Positions 8,565-18,183 of a stretch of 64,000 bases of DNA are shown one piece after another; the first letter of the stretch is position 1; every line of letters starts with the position of its first letter. Position numbers and translations under genes: made by a program. The stretch is from Flavobacterium sp. 90. GTDB taxonomy: Bacteria; Bacteroidota; Bacteroidia; Flavobacteriales; Flavobacteriaceae. Under the pieces are notes generated by a model. The model did not search any database, was not told the DNA's origin, and saw only the letters and a program-made list of their open reading frames with translations. The stretch is from the NCBI RefSeq assembly GCF_004339525.1, contig NZ_SMGE01000001.1, forward strand, positions 5,146,001-5,210,000. Reading direction: 5' to 3'.

Positions 8565-9221
8565 ATGAATTTATTTTTAAAAAATAGCATAATAATCTTA
8601 ATCGTTATTATGAGTATTACCGCTTGTGCAAAAGATGACTATTTAACTGATAGTGGAGTAGCGAAAGCAGAGACTCCATTAACGGCATATGATTATTTAA
8701 AAGCACATAAATATCAGATGTTTGATACACTAATTACCTTAATAGATCATTATGATTTAAAAGAAACAGTTAATTCCTCAGGAACTTTCTTTGCTGTAAA
8801 TGATTATAGTATAAGACGTTTTCTAAAGGCTAAAACCGATTCTCTGAAAATAACCTCGCAGTCTGATGAAGCAAAATACACACTTGATGATTTATTGAAT
8901 GATCCTACTGTAACTTCTAAAAGTATTTTGCAATATGTTTTTAAGGATAAAATACAATTAAGTACAGCGACAACTACTGGTCAGGAATATAAATCTCTGG
9001 CAGATACTTTAATTACAATAAAGAAAATTAAAACACTGGAACCAGTTTATTATGAACATAGCGATGCTCCGGTATATTTTCTTTATTACTGCAAAGACAA
9101 CAAAGCAAATGAAGTATGTCAAACTACAGATATTTTGACTCAAAACGGAAATGGCACTGTACTTCATGTTCTTAACAACACACACTTTTTTAATCTCTTT
9201 TCAAAAAAGATTGGAAATTAA
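8565..9221 (+). CDS. Fasciclin (FAS1)-like surface lipoprotein
   Basis: 218 aa lipoprotein: hydrophobic signal with lipid-anchor Cys21 (SITAC). The remainder resembles one FAS1 domain: TFFAVNDYSIRRFL corresponds to the family's T-x-F-AP-x-N-x-AF strand, and GNGTVLHVLNNTHFF to its closing V-x-V-D segment. Third gene of the first SusCD operon (30 bp after SusD, 18 bp before the next lipoprotein), the position normally taken by surface glycan-binding proteins. Probable role: accessory ligand binding or adhesion at the outer membrane. No catalytic motif seen. FAS1 assignment is by pattern and moderately certain. Confidence 0.65.
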   Translation: MNLFLKNSIIILIVIMSITACAKDDYLTDSGVAKAETPLTAYDYLKAHKYQMFDTLITLIDHYDLKETVNSSGTFFAVNDYSIRRFLKAKTDSLKITSQSDEAKYTLDDLLNDPTVTSKSILQYVFKDKIQLSTATTTGQEYKSLADTLITIKKIKTLEPVYYEHSDAPVYFLYYCKDNKANEVCQTTDILTQNGNGTVLHVLNNTHFFNLFSKKIGN

Positions 9222-9239
9222 TTTAAAATAAAATTCATT

Positions 9240-10232
9240 ATGAGAAAAAATATAAAAATAGCTGCGTTTTTAATAGCATTATTACTCGTTGTTACAGCTT
9301 GTGAAAAACCTGAAATAGGCTATTTAAGCGATAACATTTTTTACAATAATAGTATTTATTATGTCGAAAGAGGAAAAACAACTTATTCGTCTCCAATAGT
9401 AGCAAATGGTTCATCGTCTCCGCTAAATGTTGAACTTCTAAAAGTAAAAGATTCAATAGGAAACGATGTAACTGCAGTTTTTAAAGAACCTCAGCACATT
9501 AAAGTTTATGATCAGCCAGTAACTTATCTGGACTCGACTATGGAGTTGCTTAATTCCAGATTTAAAGACAGTATTGTTCAGCCTTTTAGAATAAGTCCAA
9601 TAGGGGGCCGCATGGAGTTTACTCCGGCAACAACCTTTTTACCGGGAGGAAGTTATACCATAGATTTAAAAGTAAACAATGTAAAAGGAGAGAAAACGAT
9701 TAATGATGCGGTTAAAATTGTATTGACAAATTCAACGGGAGTTCCTTTTCAAAATGTATTTAAAAGAGTAAGAGATTATTCTGAAGGATCTACTTTAAAC
9801 AATACTGACGATGAAAATATAGTAATCGATGTGAATTTTGTTCCGGGTACACAAGAGGAAACAAAGTGCATTTATAAATTTATAGATAAAAACGGAGTTG
9901 CTTTTAATCCAAAAGCGGGCGAAATTGCAAGATGGCTTCCAAACTGGCCTTGTATAGACAATTGGGATCCTTATTTTAAACCTGTATTAACAGACACAGC
10001 AATCGAACATAAAATGCCGGGGTTAGTTGGTTTTAAATTTCCTTATTTTAATAGTTTAGTCGTTGGCGGACAATCCTGGGATCAGGGAGGTGATGCGCTA
10101 TCTTATTTTAAAATTCCAAAAGGATATCTTAATGAGTATAATGTAAATATACAAGTAGCATTTGCTTTTCGTTTTTATGCACAAGGAACCTTTAATATAA
10201 CCGTGCATTTGAAAAAACTGACCAAAAAATAA
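9240..10232 (+). CDS. Surface lipoprotein, DUF5007/SusE-like (accessory of the SusCD operon)
   Basis: 330 aa lipoprotein with lipid-anchor Cys21 (VTAC). The N-terminal half looks like an immunoglobulin-type beta domain (GRMEFTPATTFLPGGSYTIDLKV). The C-terminal part is rich in aromatic residues and Gly (RWLPNWPCIDNWDPYF, GGQSWDQGG), as in carbohydrate-binding beta-sandwiches. Architecture and position recall DUF5007 proteins of Bacteroidota loci, but I cannot confirm that family without a profile search. Last gene of the operon 3826-10232. Likely a surface-exposed ligand-binding protein. Confidence 0.6.
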   Translation: MRKNIKIAAFLIALLLVVTACEKPEIGYLSDNIFYNNSIYYVERGKTTYSSPIVANGSSSPLNVELLKVKDSIGNDVTAVFKEPQHIKVYDQPVTYLDSTMELLNSRFKDSIVQPFRISPIGGRMEFTPATTFLPGGSYTIDLKVNNVKGEKTINDAVKIVLTNSTGVPFQNVFKRVRDYSEGSTLNNTDDENIVIDVNFVPGTQEETKCIYKFIDKNGVAFNPKAGEIARWLPNWPCIDNWDPYFKPVLTDTAIEHKMPGLVGFKFPYFNSLVVGGQSWDQGGDALSYFKIPKGYLNEYNVNIQVAFAFRFYAQGTFNITVHLKKLTKK

Positions 10233-10249
10233 TTGAAATATATAACCCG

Positions 10250-10450
10250 TTTGGCAATGTCACTAAGTTAAGCTTTTAGAAAATAAAATTAATCTCGCAA
10301 AGACACAAAATCGCAAAGATTTTTGTCATTTCGACGAAGGAGAAATCTCCGCGAGAAGCTCGACAAAGATTGGATTCTTGTTACAGAGTTACTCGCGGAG
10401 ATTTACTTCGTCTGTTCGCTATCGTTCGGGTCTCCTTCGTCGAAATGATA
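10250..10450. repeat. Dispersed palindromic element (GTCATTTCGACG family), long form
   Basis: The core 10324-10449 is a long imperfect hairpin: the left arm begins GTCATTTCGACGAAGGAG and the right arm ends CTCCTTCGTCGAAATGA; an inner arm pair is CTCCGCGAG with CTCGCGGAG. The same element, including a TTCGTCTGTTCGCTATCG insert in the right arm and about 70 bp of matching left flank, lies at 37788-37990. No coding capacity. Confidence 0.8.
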
Positions 10451-10616
10451 AAAATCTTTGCGATATGGTTTAAACATACAGTAAATCAGTACATGATTAT
10501 GGATAACATTATATGTTCTGTTTTTGGGTTATAATTATAGATATTTAAAAAATATACATAAAATATTGTTAAAATGATTAGATATTTTTAAATAAACAAA
10601 TAGTTAGTCAAAAAAG

Positions 10617-10700
10617 GGATAATATAATACTATGATGTGGTAATATCGGCATTTTTCTTAACTCAGGTTTAACATAATTTTACAAGTGTTAAAAATACAC
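10617..10700 (+). promoter_or_regulatory. SusC promoter region 2: shared operator-like element
   Basis: The 30-bp block at 10617-10646 aligns without gaps to the one at 3672-3701. The inverted repeat is degraded here (TACTAT...GGTAATAT). The following about 60 bp also matches the first SusC promoter (TTAACTCA, TTTAACATA, TTTTACAAGTGT), and TAATTTTA is the -7 candidate. Confidence 0.6.
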
Positions 10701-10718
10701 TAACCAAATTATTAAATT

Positions 10719-13700
10719 ATGAAGCCAACCACGCATGTTTTAAAAAGTACTGCAACATCCTCTCACAGAGAAAAGATGTTCTTTACGATTTTGTTATTGT
10801 TTGTTTTTTTTAGTTCATTTTCACAACAGAAGATCAGCGGTAAAATTACAGATGCAAATAAGATTCCAATACCGGGAGTGTCAGTTTTAGAAAAAAACAC
10901 AACTAACGGAGCTGTAAGTGATTTCGATGGAAATTTTCAAATTACACTTAAAAATAAAAACTCAAAATTGGTTTTTACTTATTTAGGTTTTGTAACTCAG
11001 GAAATTTCAGTTTCAGATAAGAATGTAGTAAGTGTTGTTCTTCAGGAAAGTAAACAAGAATTAAATGAAGTAGTAGTTGTAGGATACGGAACTCAGAAAA
11101 AATCAAGAATTACAAGTGCGATAGCGAGTGTAAAAGAAAAAGATTTTACAAGAGGAGCAATCAACGATGCTTCTGATCTTATAAAAGGTAAAGTTGCCGG
11201 TCTAACAATTAGCAACGGTTCCGGAGATCCGGGTTCATCGCCAAATATTACATTACGTGGATTTTCAAGTTTAAAAGGGAATAACGGTCCTTTGGTCTTA
11301 ATTAATGGTGTACCGGGAAGTATTGATACGGTTGCTCCAAATGAAATTGCTTCGATAGATGTTTTGAAAGATGCATCGGCAGCAGCAATTTACGGAACCA
11401 GAGGAGCAAATGGAGTAATTCTTATTACAACAAAAACAGTAAATAGCGATATACCGCCAACAATTACGTACTCAACATTTACCACAACATCTACTTTTGC
11501 TAAAAAAGCTAAATTTATAGATGCCAGTCAACAAAGAGCTTTACGCTCTCAAGGTTTTACAATACCTTTTGCTGATGGCGGTGCCAGTACAAATTGGTTA
11601 GATGAAATCTCAAAAACGGGAGTATCTCAAAATCATAATTTAGCTTTTAAAGGTGGAACGGCTAAAACAAATTATATAGTAAACCTTAATTATGTGAATC
11701 AAACCGGGGTTTTTAATAATACCTATAATAAAGAATACCGATTTTCATTTGATGTCAATCATAGCATGTTCAATGATAAGTTAAGGATTAATTTAAGCTT
11801 ATTAAACGGAACACAAGATATGGGTATTGAGGAGGGAATTGCTGCATATGCATACAGACAAGCAATGATTAGAAATCCTACTGCTCCGGTATATAATCCA
11901 AATGGTACTTATAATGAAGATAGAAATAAGCTTCAATATTACAATCCAGTAGCGATTTTGAATGAAACGACGCAAGATAGAAATAGTACTTGGCAAAGAT
12001 TTACCGCTAATTTAACTTTGGATTTATTACCGGGATGGGATGTAGGTACGCAGCTTTCAAAAAATAAAAATACAGCTTTAAATGGATATGTTGAAACTAA
12101 AAAACATTATTCAAATACAATAAATGGTAGAAATGGAGTTGCTTCAAGAGATACAGGAGCTACAGATAATGATTATGTTGAGATAACATCAAAATATCAT
12201 AAAACTTTAGGAAACCACGACTTTACAGTATTAGGCGGTTATAGTTATCAATATACTGTTAATGAAGGATTTTCTGCCCGTAATTCTGATTTTCCAACAG
12301 ATGCATTTTCGTATAATAATTTAGAAGCAGGAAATGGTTTGTCAGATGGTACTGCATCTATGGATAGTTATAAAAATGACAGTAAATTAATTGGATTCTT
12401 TGGTAGGTTAAATTATAATTTTAACAGCAAATACGATTTGTTATTTAGTATCAGACGAGAAGGTTCTTCTAAGTTTGGAAACAATCACAAATGGGGTAAT
12501 TTCCCGGCGGTTTCTGCAGGATGGAGTATCAATAAAGAATCTTTCCTAAAAGACGCTACTGCTGTAAATACTTTAAAATTAAGAGCAGGTTATGGAGAAA
12601 CAGGAGTAATACCAAATGATCCTTATATGTCAATGACATTGTACAAATATGATGGATATTTCTTTAGTAACGGAAAATGGGTTAAAGGTTTAGAGCCGGT
12701 AAGTAATCCAAATCCTGATTTGCGTTGGGAGAAAACAGCAGAGGTAAATATTGGTCTTGATTTTGGTTTTTTCAATAATAGAATTAGCGGAAGCGTTGAT
12801 TTCTATAATAAAAAAACAAGTGATATGTTATGGGATTATAAAGTACCAACTCCTCCTTATTTGTTCCCTCAAATTACGGCAAATGTTGGAAAAATGGAAA
12901 ATAAAGGATTTGAAATTCTTCTTAATACAATTCCTGTAAGAACAAAAGATTTCACTTGGAACTCATCAATGACTTTTTCGCACAATAAAAATAAGCTAAC
13001 GAGTCTTTCTAATGATTTATATAAAATTGAAGGAGACTATTTGAATACCGGAAATACAGGAGATCCAATTTCATTTGAAACACACAGATTAGAAGTAGGA
13101 CAATCAATTGGTAATTTCTGGGGGTTGAAATCTGTAGATATAACGGGACCTTCATCTAAACCGGAAGAAGATAGAAAATGGATCGTAGAATTACCTGACG
13201 GTACTAGAAAAACACTTAGTACAGAATTGTATAACGATGCTAATAAACAATATTTAGGAAACGGTATTCCGCAATATTATGCTGGATGGACGAATACTTT
13301 TTCTTATAAAAGATTTGATTTAAGCGTTGTATTAATAGGAGCTTTCGATTATCAAATCCTAAATACACAACGTATGTTTTATGAAAATCCAACAATTGCT
13401 TACAATATGTTAGACAGTGCATATGATAAAGTATATGGTAAAGAGTTACTAAACTACAATCAAACCTACGTAAGTTATTATATTGAACAAGGAGATTATG
13501 TAAAAGTAGACAATGTAACTTTCTCCTATAATTTTGATGTAAAACCATTGAAATTTATCAATGCAATGAGATTGTATGTGTCTGGAAATAATTTAGCTAC
13601 AATTACAAAATACAAAGGACTTGACCCAGAGATAAAAAGAGAAGATCCTTTGTCACAAGGAATGGATGGAAGAGATAAATATCCAAGTACAAGAGGTATT

Positions 13701-13727
13701 ACACTAGGTTTAAATCTAACTTTTTAA
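10719..13727 (+). CDS. SusC-like TonB-dependent outer-membrane transporter
   Basis: 1002 aa. After an N-terminal signal (hydrophobic core about residues 20-35; an ATG at 10776 could be the true start) come a CarbopepD-like domain (KISGKITDANKIPIPGVSVLEK), the SusC linker ELNEVVVVGYGTQKK, a plug with IDVLKDASAAAIYGTRGANGVI, and a beta-barrel. Paired with a SusD gene 11 bp downstream. Its promoter shares about 90 bp with that of the first SusC gene, so the two pairs are probably induced together, perhaps for different fragments of one substrate. Confidence 0.95.
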   Translation: MKPTTHVLKSTATSSHREKMFFTILLLFVFFSSFSQQKISGKITDANKIPIPGVSVLEKNTTNGAVSDFDGNFQITLKNKNSKLVFTYLGFVTQEISVSDKNVVSVVLQESKQELNEVVVVGYGTQKKSRITSAIASVKEKDFTRGAINDASDLIKGKVAGLTISNGSGDPGSSPNITLRGFSSLKGNNGPLVLINGVPGSIDTVAPNEIASIDVLKDASAAAIYGTRGANGVILITTKTVNSDIPPTITYSTFTTTSTFAKKAKFIDASQQRALRSQGFTIPFADGGASTNWLDEISKTGVSQNHNLAFKGGTAKTNYIVNLNYVNQTGVFNNTYNKEYRFSFDVNHSMFNDKLRINLSLLNGTQDMGIEEGIAAYAYRQAMIRNPTAPVYNPNGTYNEDRNKLQYYNPVAILNETTQDRNSTWQRFTANLTLDLLPGWDVGTQLSKNKNTALNGYVETKKHYSNTINGRNGVASRDTGATDNDYVEITSKYHKTLGNHDFTVLGGYSYQYTVNEGFSARNSDFPTDAFSYNNLEAGNGLSDGTASMDSYKNDSKLIGFFGRLNYNFNSKYDLLFSIRREGSSKFGNNHKWGNFPAVSAGWSINKESFLKDATAVNTLKLRAGYGETGVIPNDPYMSMTLYKYDGYFFSNGKWVKGLEPVSNPNPDLRWEKTAEVNIGLDFGFFNNRISGSVDFYNKKTSDMLWDYKVPTPPYLFPQITANVGKMENKGFEILLNTIPVRTKDFTWNSSMTFSHNKNKLTSLSNDLYKIEGDYLNTGNTGDPISFETHRLEVGQSIGNFWGLKSVDITGPSSKPEEDRKWIVELPDGTRKTLSTELYNDANKQYLGNGIPQYYAGWTNTFSYKRFDLSVVLIGAFDYQILNTQRMFYENPTIAYNMLDSAYDKVYGKELLNYNQTYVSYYIEQGDYVKVDNVTFSYNFDVKPLKFINAMRLYVSGNNLATITKYKGLDPEIKREDPLSQGMDGRDKYPSTRGITLGLNLTF

Positions 13728-13738
13728 ATTAAATCAAA

Positions 13739-15346
13739 ATGAAAAATAAAAATATAGTATATAAAATTCTTATTTCGGGCTTATTCCTTTTAGGAACAGG
13801 ATGTACGAATCTAGATGAGACCGTTTATGATCAGGTAAGTGCCGAAAATACTAAATTAACAGCTGATGATTTAGCGAGTATTATTGCTCCGGCTTACAAC
13901 TCTTTTAGACAAATTTATTCAGATTGGGATGCTATTTTTAACCTGTATGAAGATTCATCAGATTTAATGGTAACACCTCAGAGAAACGGTATTGGCTGGG
14001 GAGATTATTACATCACAATGCACAAACATAGTTGGGGTACAGCGCTTCCAATGGCCGAGGGTAACTGGTTTTATATGTATACTGGAGTAAATAAAGTCAA
14101 TAGAGCGATATACCAAGTCGAGCAATTAGAAGGTGTTGATAACAAAGAAAATGTTATTCAGGAATTAAAAGCACTAAGAGCAATTTATTATTATTTGCTA
14201 TTAGATAATTTTAGAAATGTTCCTATTGTAACTTCCTATATCAATCCTCCTGGATATTTGCCAGTTCAAAATACCGGAAAAGAAGTTTATGATTTTGTAG
14301 AAAAGGAATTAAAAACAGCTTTACCTTACTTAAGCGACAAGAATAATTCTTCGACTTATGGTAAAATTAATCAATGGGCTGTAAAAATGACTTTGGCAAA
14401 ATTATATTTGAATGCCGGAGTTTATTTAGGAACACCAAAATGGGATGAAGCTTTGGCTCAGGTTAATGATGTTATCAATAATGGAGGTTTTAAACTGAAT
14501 TCTAATTATCGAGACAATTTCATCATCAAAAATGAATTTTCTACAGAACAAATATTATCGATTCCTTATGATCAGATAAAAGCACCTGGAACGAGCTGGC
14601 CATATAGAACATTGGCAGCTGCAAGTCAGGCAACTTTTGATTTAGCTGGAGGACCTTGGAACGGAACAGGCGGAATCCCTCAATTTATAGATACTTATGA
14701 TCCGGACGATCAAAGGTTAAAAGATTGTTGGTTAGGAGGAAAGCAATTTACAAGTAAAGGAGATCCGATAATGTTAGACGATAAAGTAACACAATTTGAG
14801 TATATTAATTACATGACCAGCGTTGATGGTTGTGAGCCAAATGAAGGTTACAGAATGGTTAAATATGAAATTGGTCCCGGTCTTGTAGGACAAGCAAGCA
14901 ATGATGTTCCTTTTTACAGATTGGCAGATGCTATGATGATCAAAGCAGAATGTTTATTAAGAAAAGGAGACGCTGGCGGAGCTGCAGCAATTGTTACAGA
15001 ATTACGACAAAGAGATTTTAAAAATACCAATCCTGCAAAAGCAACTGTAACAGGTGCAAAACTTATGGGAGGAAGTGTTTATAAATACGGAACTTATCAG
15101 GCTGGAGTAATTACAAATTTAGAAGGTGGTGCAGACATTCAGTACGGTGGTTTCCTTGACGAATTAGCTTGGGAATTTGTTGGAGAAGCGCACAGAAGAC
15201 AAGATTTAATCCGATTTGGAGTATATTCAAAAAAATCATGGTTCTCTAAAAAAGCAGATCCAAGTGGAGATTTCAGAGCTATTTTTCCAATTCCGCAATC
15301 AGAAATGGTTAAGAATAGCAATTTGAAACAAAATCCTGGATACTAG
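13739..15346 (+). CDS. SusD/RagB-family surface lipoprotein
   Basis: 535 aa with lipid-anchor Cys22 (GTGC) and the NLDETVYD start usual after it. TPR-type helical segments (ELKALRAIYYYLLLDNFRNVP) and the C-terminal DELAWEFVGEAHRRQDLIRFG and FPIPQSEMVKNSNLKQNPGY signatures are those of SusD. It partners the SusC encoded 11 bp upstream. No sulfatase, glycosidase or extra binding domain is fused. Confidence 0.95.
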   Translation: MKNKNIVYKILISGLFLLGTGCTNLDETVYDQVSAENTKLTADDLASIIAPAYNSFRQIYSDWDAIFNLYEDSSDLMVTPQRNGIGWGDYYITMHKHSWGTALPMAEGNWFYMYTGVNKVNRAIYQVEQLEGVDNKENVIQELKALRAIYYYLLLDNFRNVPIVTSYINPPGYLPVQNTGKEVYDFVEKELKTALPYLSDKNNSSTYGKINQWAVKMTLAKLYLNAGVYLGTPKWDEALAQVNDVINNGGFKLNSNYRDNFIIKNEFSTEQILSIPYDQIKAPGTSWPYRTLAAASQATFDLAGGPWNGTGGIPQFIDTYDPDDQRLKDCWLGGKQFTSKGDPIMLDDKVTQFEYINYMTSVDGCEPNEGYRMVKYEIGPGLVGQASNDVPFYRLADAMMIKAECLLRKGDAGGAAAIVTELRQRDFKNTNPAKATVTGAKLMGGSVYKYGTYQAGVITNLEGGADIQYGGFLDELAWEFVGEAHRRQDLIRFGVYSKKSWFSKKADPSGDFRAIFPIPQSEMVKNSNLKQNPGY

Positions 15347-15395
15347 AAATAATATGAAGATTTTACAAGTTGGTTACTTGTAATTATAAGTGTGT

Positions 15396-15428
15396 GAGAA
15401 GCTGTTCCTTGTTTAGGAATGGCTTTTC
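15396..15428 (+). terminator. Probable intrinsic terminator after the second SusD gene
   Basis: Stem GAGAAGCTGTTCC with GGAATGGCTTTTC (several G:U pairs), followed by a T-rich stretch, just before the start of the M61 peptidase gene. May only partly separate the two transcripts. Confidence 0.45.
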
Positions 15429-15447
15429 ATTTTTAAATCAAACAATT

Positions 15448-17037
15448 ATGAAACACAAATCAAAAATTATAAAAGCTTGTTTTTTTCTGATCGTTTTTCA
15501 ATCTTTTTTTTCCTCTAAAGTTATAAGTCAGACGAAAAATAAAGATTTGAAAATGAATTTTTCGGTAGCTTCACAAAATCCCGAAACTCATTATCTGGAA
15601 GTTGTTCTGGGTTTTGAAAATTTGTCCTCAAACAAAACAAATCTGATACTTCCGGTTTGGACGCCGGGCTATTATTTAATCCTCGATACACCAAGATATA
15701 TTGTAGATTTTGATGTAGAAGATACCAATGGAAATAAAATAAATTGGACTAAAAAAGCCAAAAATTGCTGGGTTGTCGAAAACGGAAAAACATCCAAAAT
15801 TAAAGTGAAATATAAAGTTTTTGCCAATAAAAAATCGGTTGCAGAATCTTATGTCGATGCTGATAAAGCTTTTTTAATGCCGAATACTATTTTTATGCAT
15901 GTAGAAAATGCATTAAATAATCCCGTAACACTAACTATTAATCCGCATAAAAACTGGAAAAAAGTTTCCACCGGATTAAAACCAATCCATGAAAATGGAC
16001 TTGCTTTTTCAGCCAAAAATGTAGATGCGTTTTATGACAGTCCGATTTATTTGGGAAATCAAAAAATAATAAATTTCGAACACGAAGGAAAATCATATTC
16101 ATTAGGAATTGCGACTCCCGAAGGATTAAAAGAAGAAAAATTCACTACAGATCTCAAAAAAATAATGTCCGCAACAACGGCAATTATGAAAAAAGTTCCG
16201 TATGATTATTACAGTTATATTATGATGGAATCCGGTGGTGGAGGTCTCGAACATTCAAATTCACAAGCGATATTTACCAACGGAACTTTCGATTTTAAAT
16301 CTCCTGATGAATACACCGATTTTTTGAATTTTGTAACACACGAATATTTTCATCTTTATAATGTAAAAGCCATTCGCCCAATAGAATTAGGACCTTTCGA
16401 TTATAATAAAGAAAATTATACCACCATGTTATGGGTTTCAGAAGGTTTTACCGTTTACTACGAATACATCATTATGCTCAAAGCAGGTTTACTCGAAGAA
16501 AAAGAAGCACTGAAATATATTACCGAATCGATAAAACGCTACGAAAATATCGAAGGAAGTAAACACATGTCGTTGTCGAGATCTAGTTTTGATATCTGGC
16601 TTAACTTTTTTAATAACGAAAGCAACGCCAAGCAAACTACAATTTCCTATTACAATAAAGGACCAATTATTGGATTTTTACTGGATTTAGAAATCAGAAA
16701 TAATACTCAAAACCAAAAATCATTAGACGATGTAATGCGTTTTTTATACAATGAATATTATGAAAAAAACAAAAGAGGATTCACAGAAGCCGAATTCTGG
16801 AAAGCATCTGAACAAATCGCAGGAAAGTCATTAACCGAAATAAAATCGTATGTTGATACCGTAAACGAAATTGATTATCAGAAATATTTAAAATACGCAG
16901 GACTTCAAATCGATTTAAGTCCGATAAATTCTAATGCAAAAAAGGATAATCTTATCGAAAGAAATTTTGAAATAAAAGAATCACCGGAAGCTTCAGCATT
17001 ACAATTAGAAATCAGGAAATCTATTTTTAAATTATAA
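15448..17037 (+). CDS. Secreted M61-family (glycyl aminopeptidase-like) metallopeptidase
   Basis: 529 aa from the ATG at 15448, which puts a good signal peptide (ACFFLIVFQSFFSSKVISQ) at the N-terminus; the frame extends upstream only to a TTG. The N-terminal M61 beta domain (PVWTPGYYLI) precedes the zinc motif HEYFH in THEYFHLYNVKAIRP, with LWVSEGFTVYYEYI supplying the downstream Glu. Family members remove N-terminal glycine or other small residues. The protein ends about where the usual C-terminal PDZ domain should start (after KYAGLQIDL), so it is a short form. Placed between a SusCD operon and the hydroxyproline operon, it could trim peptides released from a glycoprotein. Confidence 0.88.
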   Translation: MKHKSKIIKACFFLIVFQSFFSSKVISQTKNKDLKMNFSVASQNPETHYLEVVLGFENLSSNKTNLILPVWTPGYYLILDTPRYIVDFDVEDTNGNKINWTKKAKNCWVVENGKTSKIKVKYKVFANKKSVAESYVDADKAFLMPNTIFMHVENALNNPVTLTINPHKNWKKVSTGLKPIHENGLAFSAKNVDAFYDSPIYLGNQKIINFEHEGKSYSLGIATPEGLKEEKFTTDLKKIMSATTAIMKKVPYDYYSYIMMESGGGGLEHSNSQAIFTNGTFDFKSPDEYTDFLNFVTHEYFHLYNVKAIRPIELGPFDYNKENYTTMLWVSEGFTVYYEYIIMLKAGLLEEKEALKYITESIKRYENIEGSKHMSLSRSSFDIWLNFFNNESNAKQTTISYYNKGPIIGFLLDLEIRNNTQNQKSLDDVMRFLYNEYYEKNKRGFTEAEFWKASEQIAGKSLTEIKSYVDTVNEIDYQKYLKYAGLQIDLSPINSNAKKDNLIERNFEIKESPEASALQLEIRKSIFKL

Positions 17038-17052
17038 TTATTTTCATATAGT

Positions 17053-17152
17053 TTGTCATTTCGAGGAACGAGAAATCTCCACAAGTAACTCCGCAACGAA
17101 AATCCAATCTTTGTCGAACTTCTTGTGGAGATTTCTCCTCTGTCGAAATGAC
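17053..17152. repeat. Dispersed palindromic element (GTCATTTCGA family)
   Basis: Hairpin with outer arms GTCATTTCGAGGAACGAG / CTCCTCTGTCGAAATGAC and inner arms ATCTCCACAAG / CTTGTGGAGAT. It lies between the convergent M61 and AraC genes and may act as a bidirectional transcription stop. Confidence 0.75.
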
Positions 17153-17208
17153 AATATTATGTTTAAACTTTGCATCTTAGCGTCTTTGCGAGATAAAAAA
17201 AAATCAGC

Positions 17209-18057
17209 TTAAAACTGAGCACGATAATGCGAAGGCGAAATCCCTTTCAATTCCTTAAATTTTCTATTGAAATTGGCAATATCCTGAAAACCACAAAGCT
17301 CAGATACAGAAGCAATCGAAAGATCTTTTTTATTGTGAAGTAATTTACACGCATTTTCAATTCTGATTTCAATCAAAAACTGAAAAAAAGTTTTATTAGT
17401 ACGTTTTTTAAAATAACGGCAAAAAGCATTTTTACTCATATTTGCCTTTTCTGCAACTTCATCAAGAGTAATATTCTGATGATATAATTCGATGGCATAT
17501 TCAAAAACAGCACTCATTCGGCGACCTTCATCATCCGTATATTTCTTTTTGTAAACAAAAGAAGAAAGAGGCGTTTTCTCTGAAGAAATAATAATATTTA
17601 TAATTTTCAGGAAAGAAGCAATGCGTTGTATTTTATTCTGTTTTTTTAGTTTATTAAAATGATGCGTAATTTTCTTATGATTCGAAAGTATTTTCATACC
17701 ATACTCCGATTCTTTAAAAAAATCATCAACAGAACTCATATCATTCAGACTAAAAAAATCTTTACCAAAAGAAGTTTTAGTAAAAAACAAAGTCAGCATT
17801 ACAGATTCCGGACTTGCCTCGACATTACTTCTAAAAACATGAGGAACATTCTCACCAATTACTAAGATATCGTCCTCTTTATAATCGTTTATCGAATCTC
17901 CCACGATTAAAGTTCCCGAACCTTTTGCAATATAGCTTATCTGAATTTCTTCATGCTGATGCAATTGATCGTAGAAAACACGCTCAATATCTTCCTGATA
18001 AATTAGAGCTTCTCTTTCGGTTTTAGGTATTTTAAAAGGTAGAATTTTCAACGTCAT
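17209..18057 (-). CDS. AraC-family transcriptional regulator, candidate regulator of hydroxyproline catabolism
   Basis: 282 aa from the ATG at 18057; a longer frame upstream codes for an unlikely hydrophobic stretch. The N-terminal cupin-like ligand domain (HQHEEIQISYIAKGSGTLIVGD, DDILVIGENVPHVF) is joined to a C-terminal double helix-turn-helix (about 180-282: ITLDEVAEKANMSKNAFCRYFK and VSELCGFQDIANFNRKFKE...GISPSHYR). Such proteins bind a small ligand and activate an adjacent operon. It is transcribed divergently from the hydroxyproline operon, so hydroxyproline or an intermediate is a reasonable inducer; this is inference. Confidence 0.9.
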   Translation of the reverse strand: MTLKILPFKIPKTEREALIYQEDIERVFYDQLHQHEEIQISYIAKGSGTLIVGDSINDYKEDDILVIGENVPHVFRSNVEASPESVMLTLFFTKTSFGKDFFSLNDMSSVDDFFKESEYGMKILSNHKKITHHFNKLKKQNKIQRIASFLKIINIIISSEKTPLSSFVYKKKYTDDEGRRMSAVFEYAIELYHQNITLDEVAEKANMSKNAFCRYFKKRTNKTFFQFLIEIRIENACKLLHNKKDLSIASVSELCGFQDIANFNRKFKELKGISPSHYRAQF

Positions 18058-18183
18058 GTTTTTTAGATATGTAAATATTAACAAAAAAAACAGATTATAC
18101 AAAAGAATTGGTAATATAGTACTGATAAAGGCTAATAATGACACAGAACTACTTTTTTTTAAGCTTTATTTTTGATAAAAATT
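18058..18183. promoter_or_regulatory. Divergent promoter region, AraC regulator / hydroxyproline operon
   Basis: 126-bp A+T-rich gap between divergent genes. TATTTTTG at 18167-18174 matches the TAnnTTTG -7 consensus for the operon but leaves a very short leader. No -33 TTG at the right distance, consistent with an activator-dependent promoter. No inverted repeat could be singled out as the AraC site. Confidence 0.4.

Noticed and set aside
13240..13548. 102-codon minus-strand frame within the second SusC gene
   Set aside because: Antisense of beta-barrel coding sequence; no family features.
15370..15447. Upstream extension of the M61 gene
   Set aside because: Starts with TTG, passes through a terminator-like hairpin and has no signal peptide; the ATG at 15448 has one.
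18058..18144. 29-residue N-terminal extension of the AraC regulator
   Set aside because: It codes for a hydrophobic stretch uncommon for this family and occupies the divergent promoter; the ATG at 18057 begins a normal cupin N-terminus.
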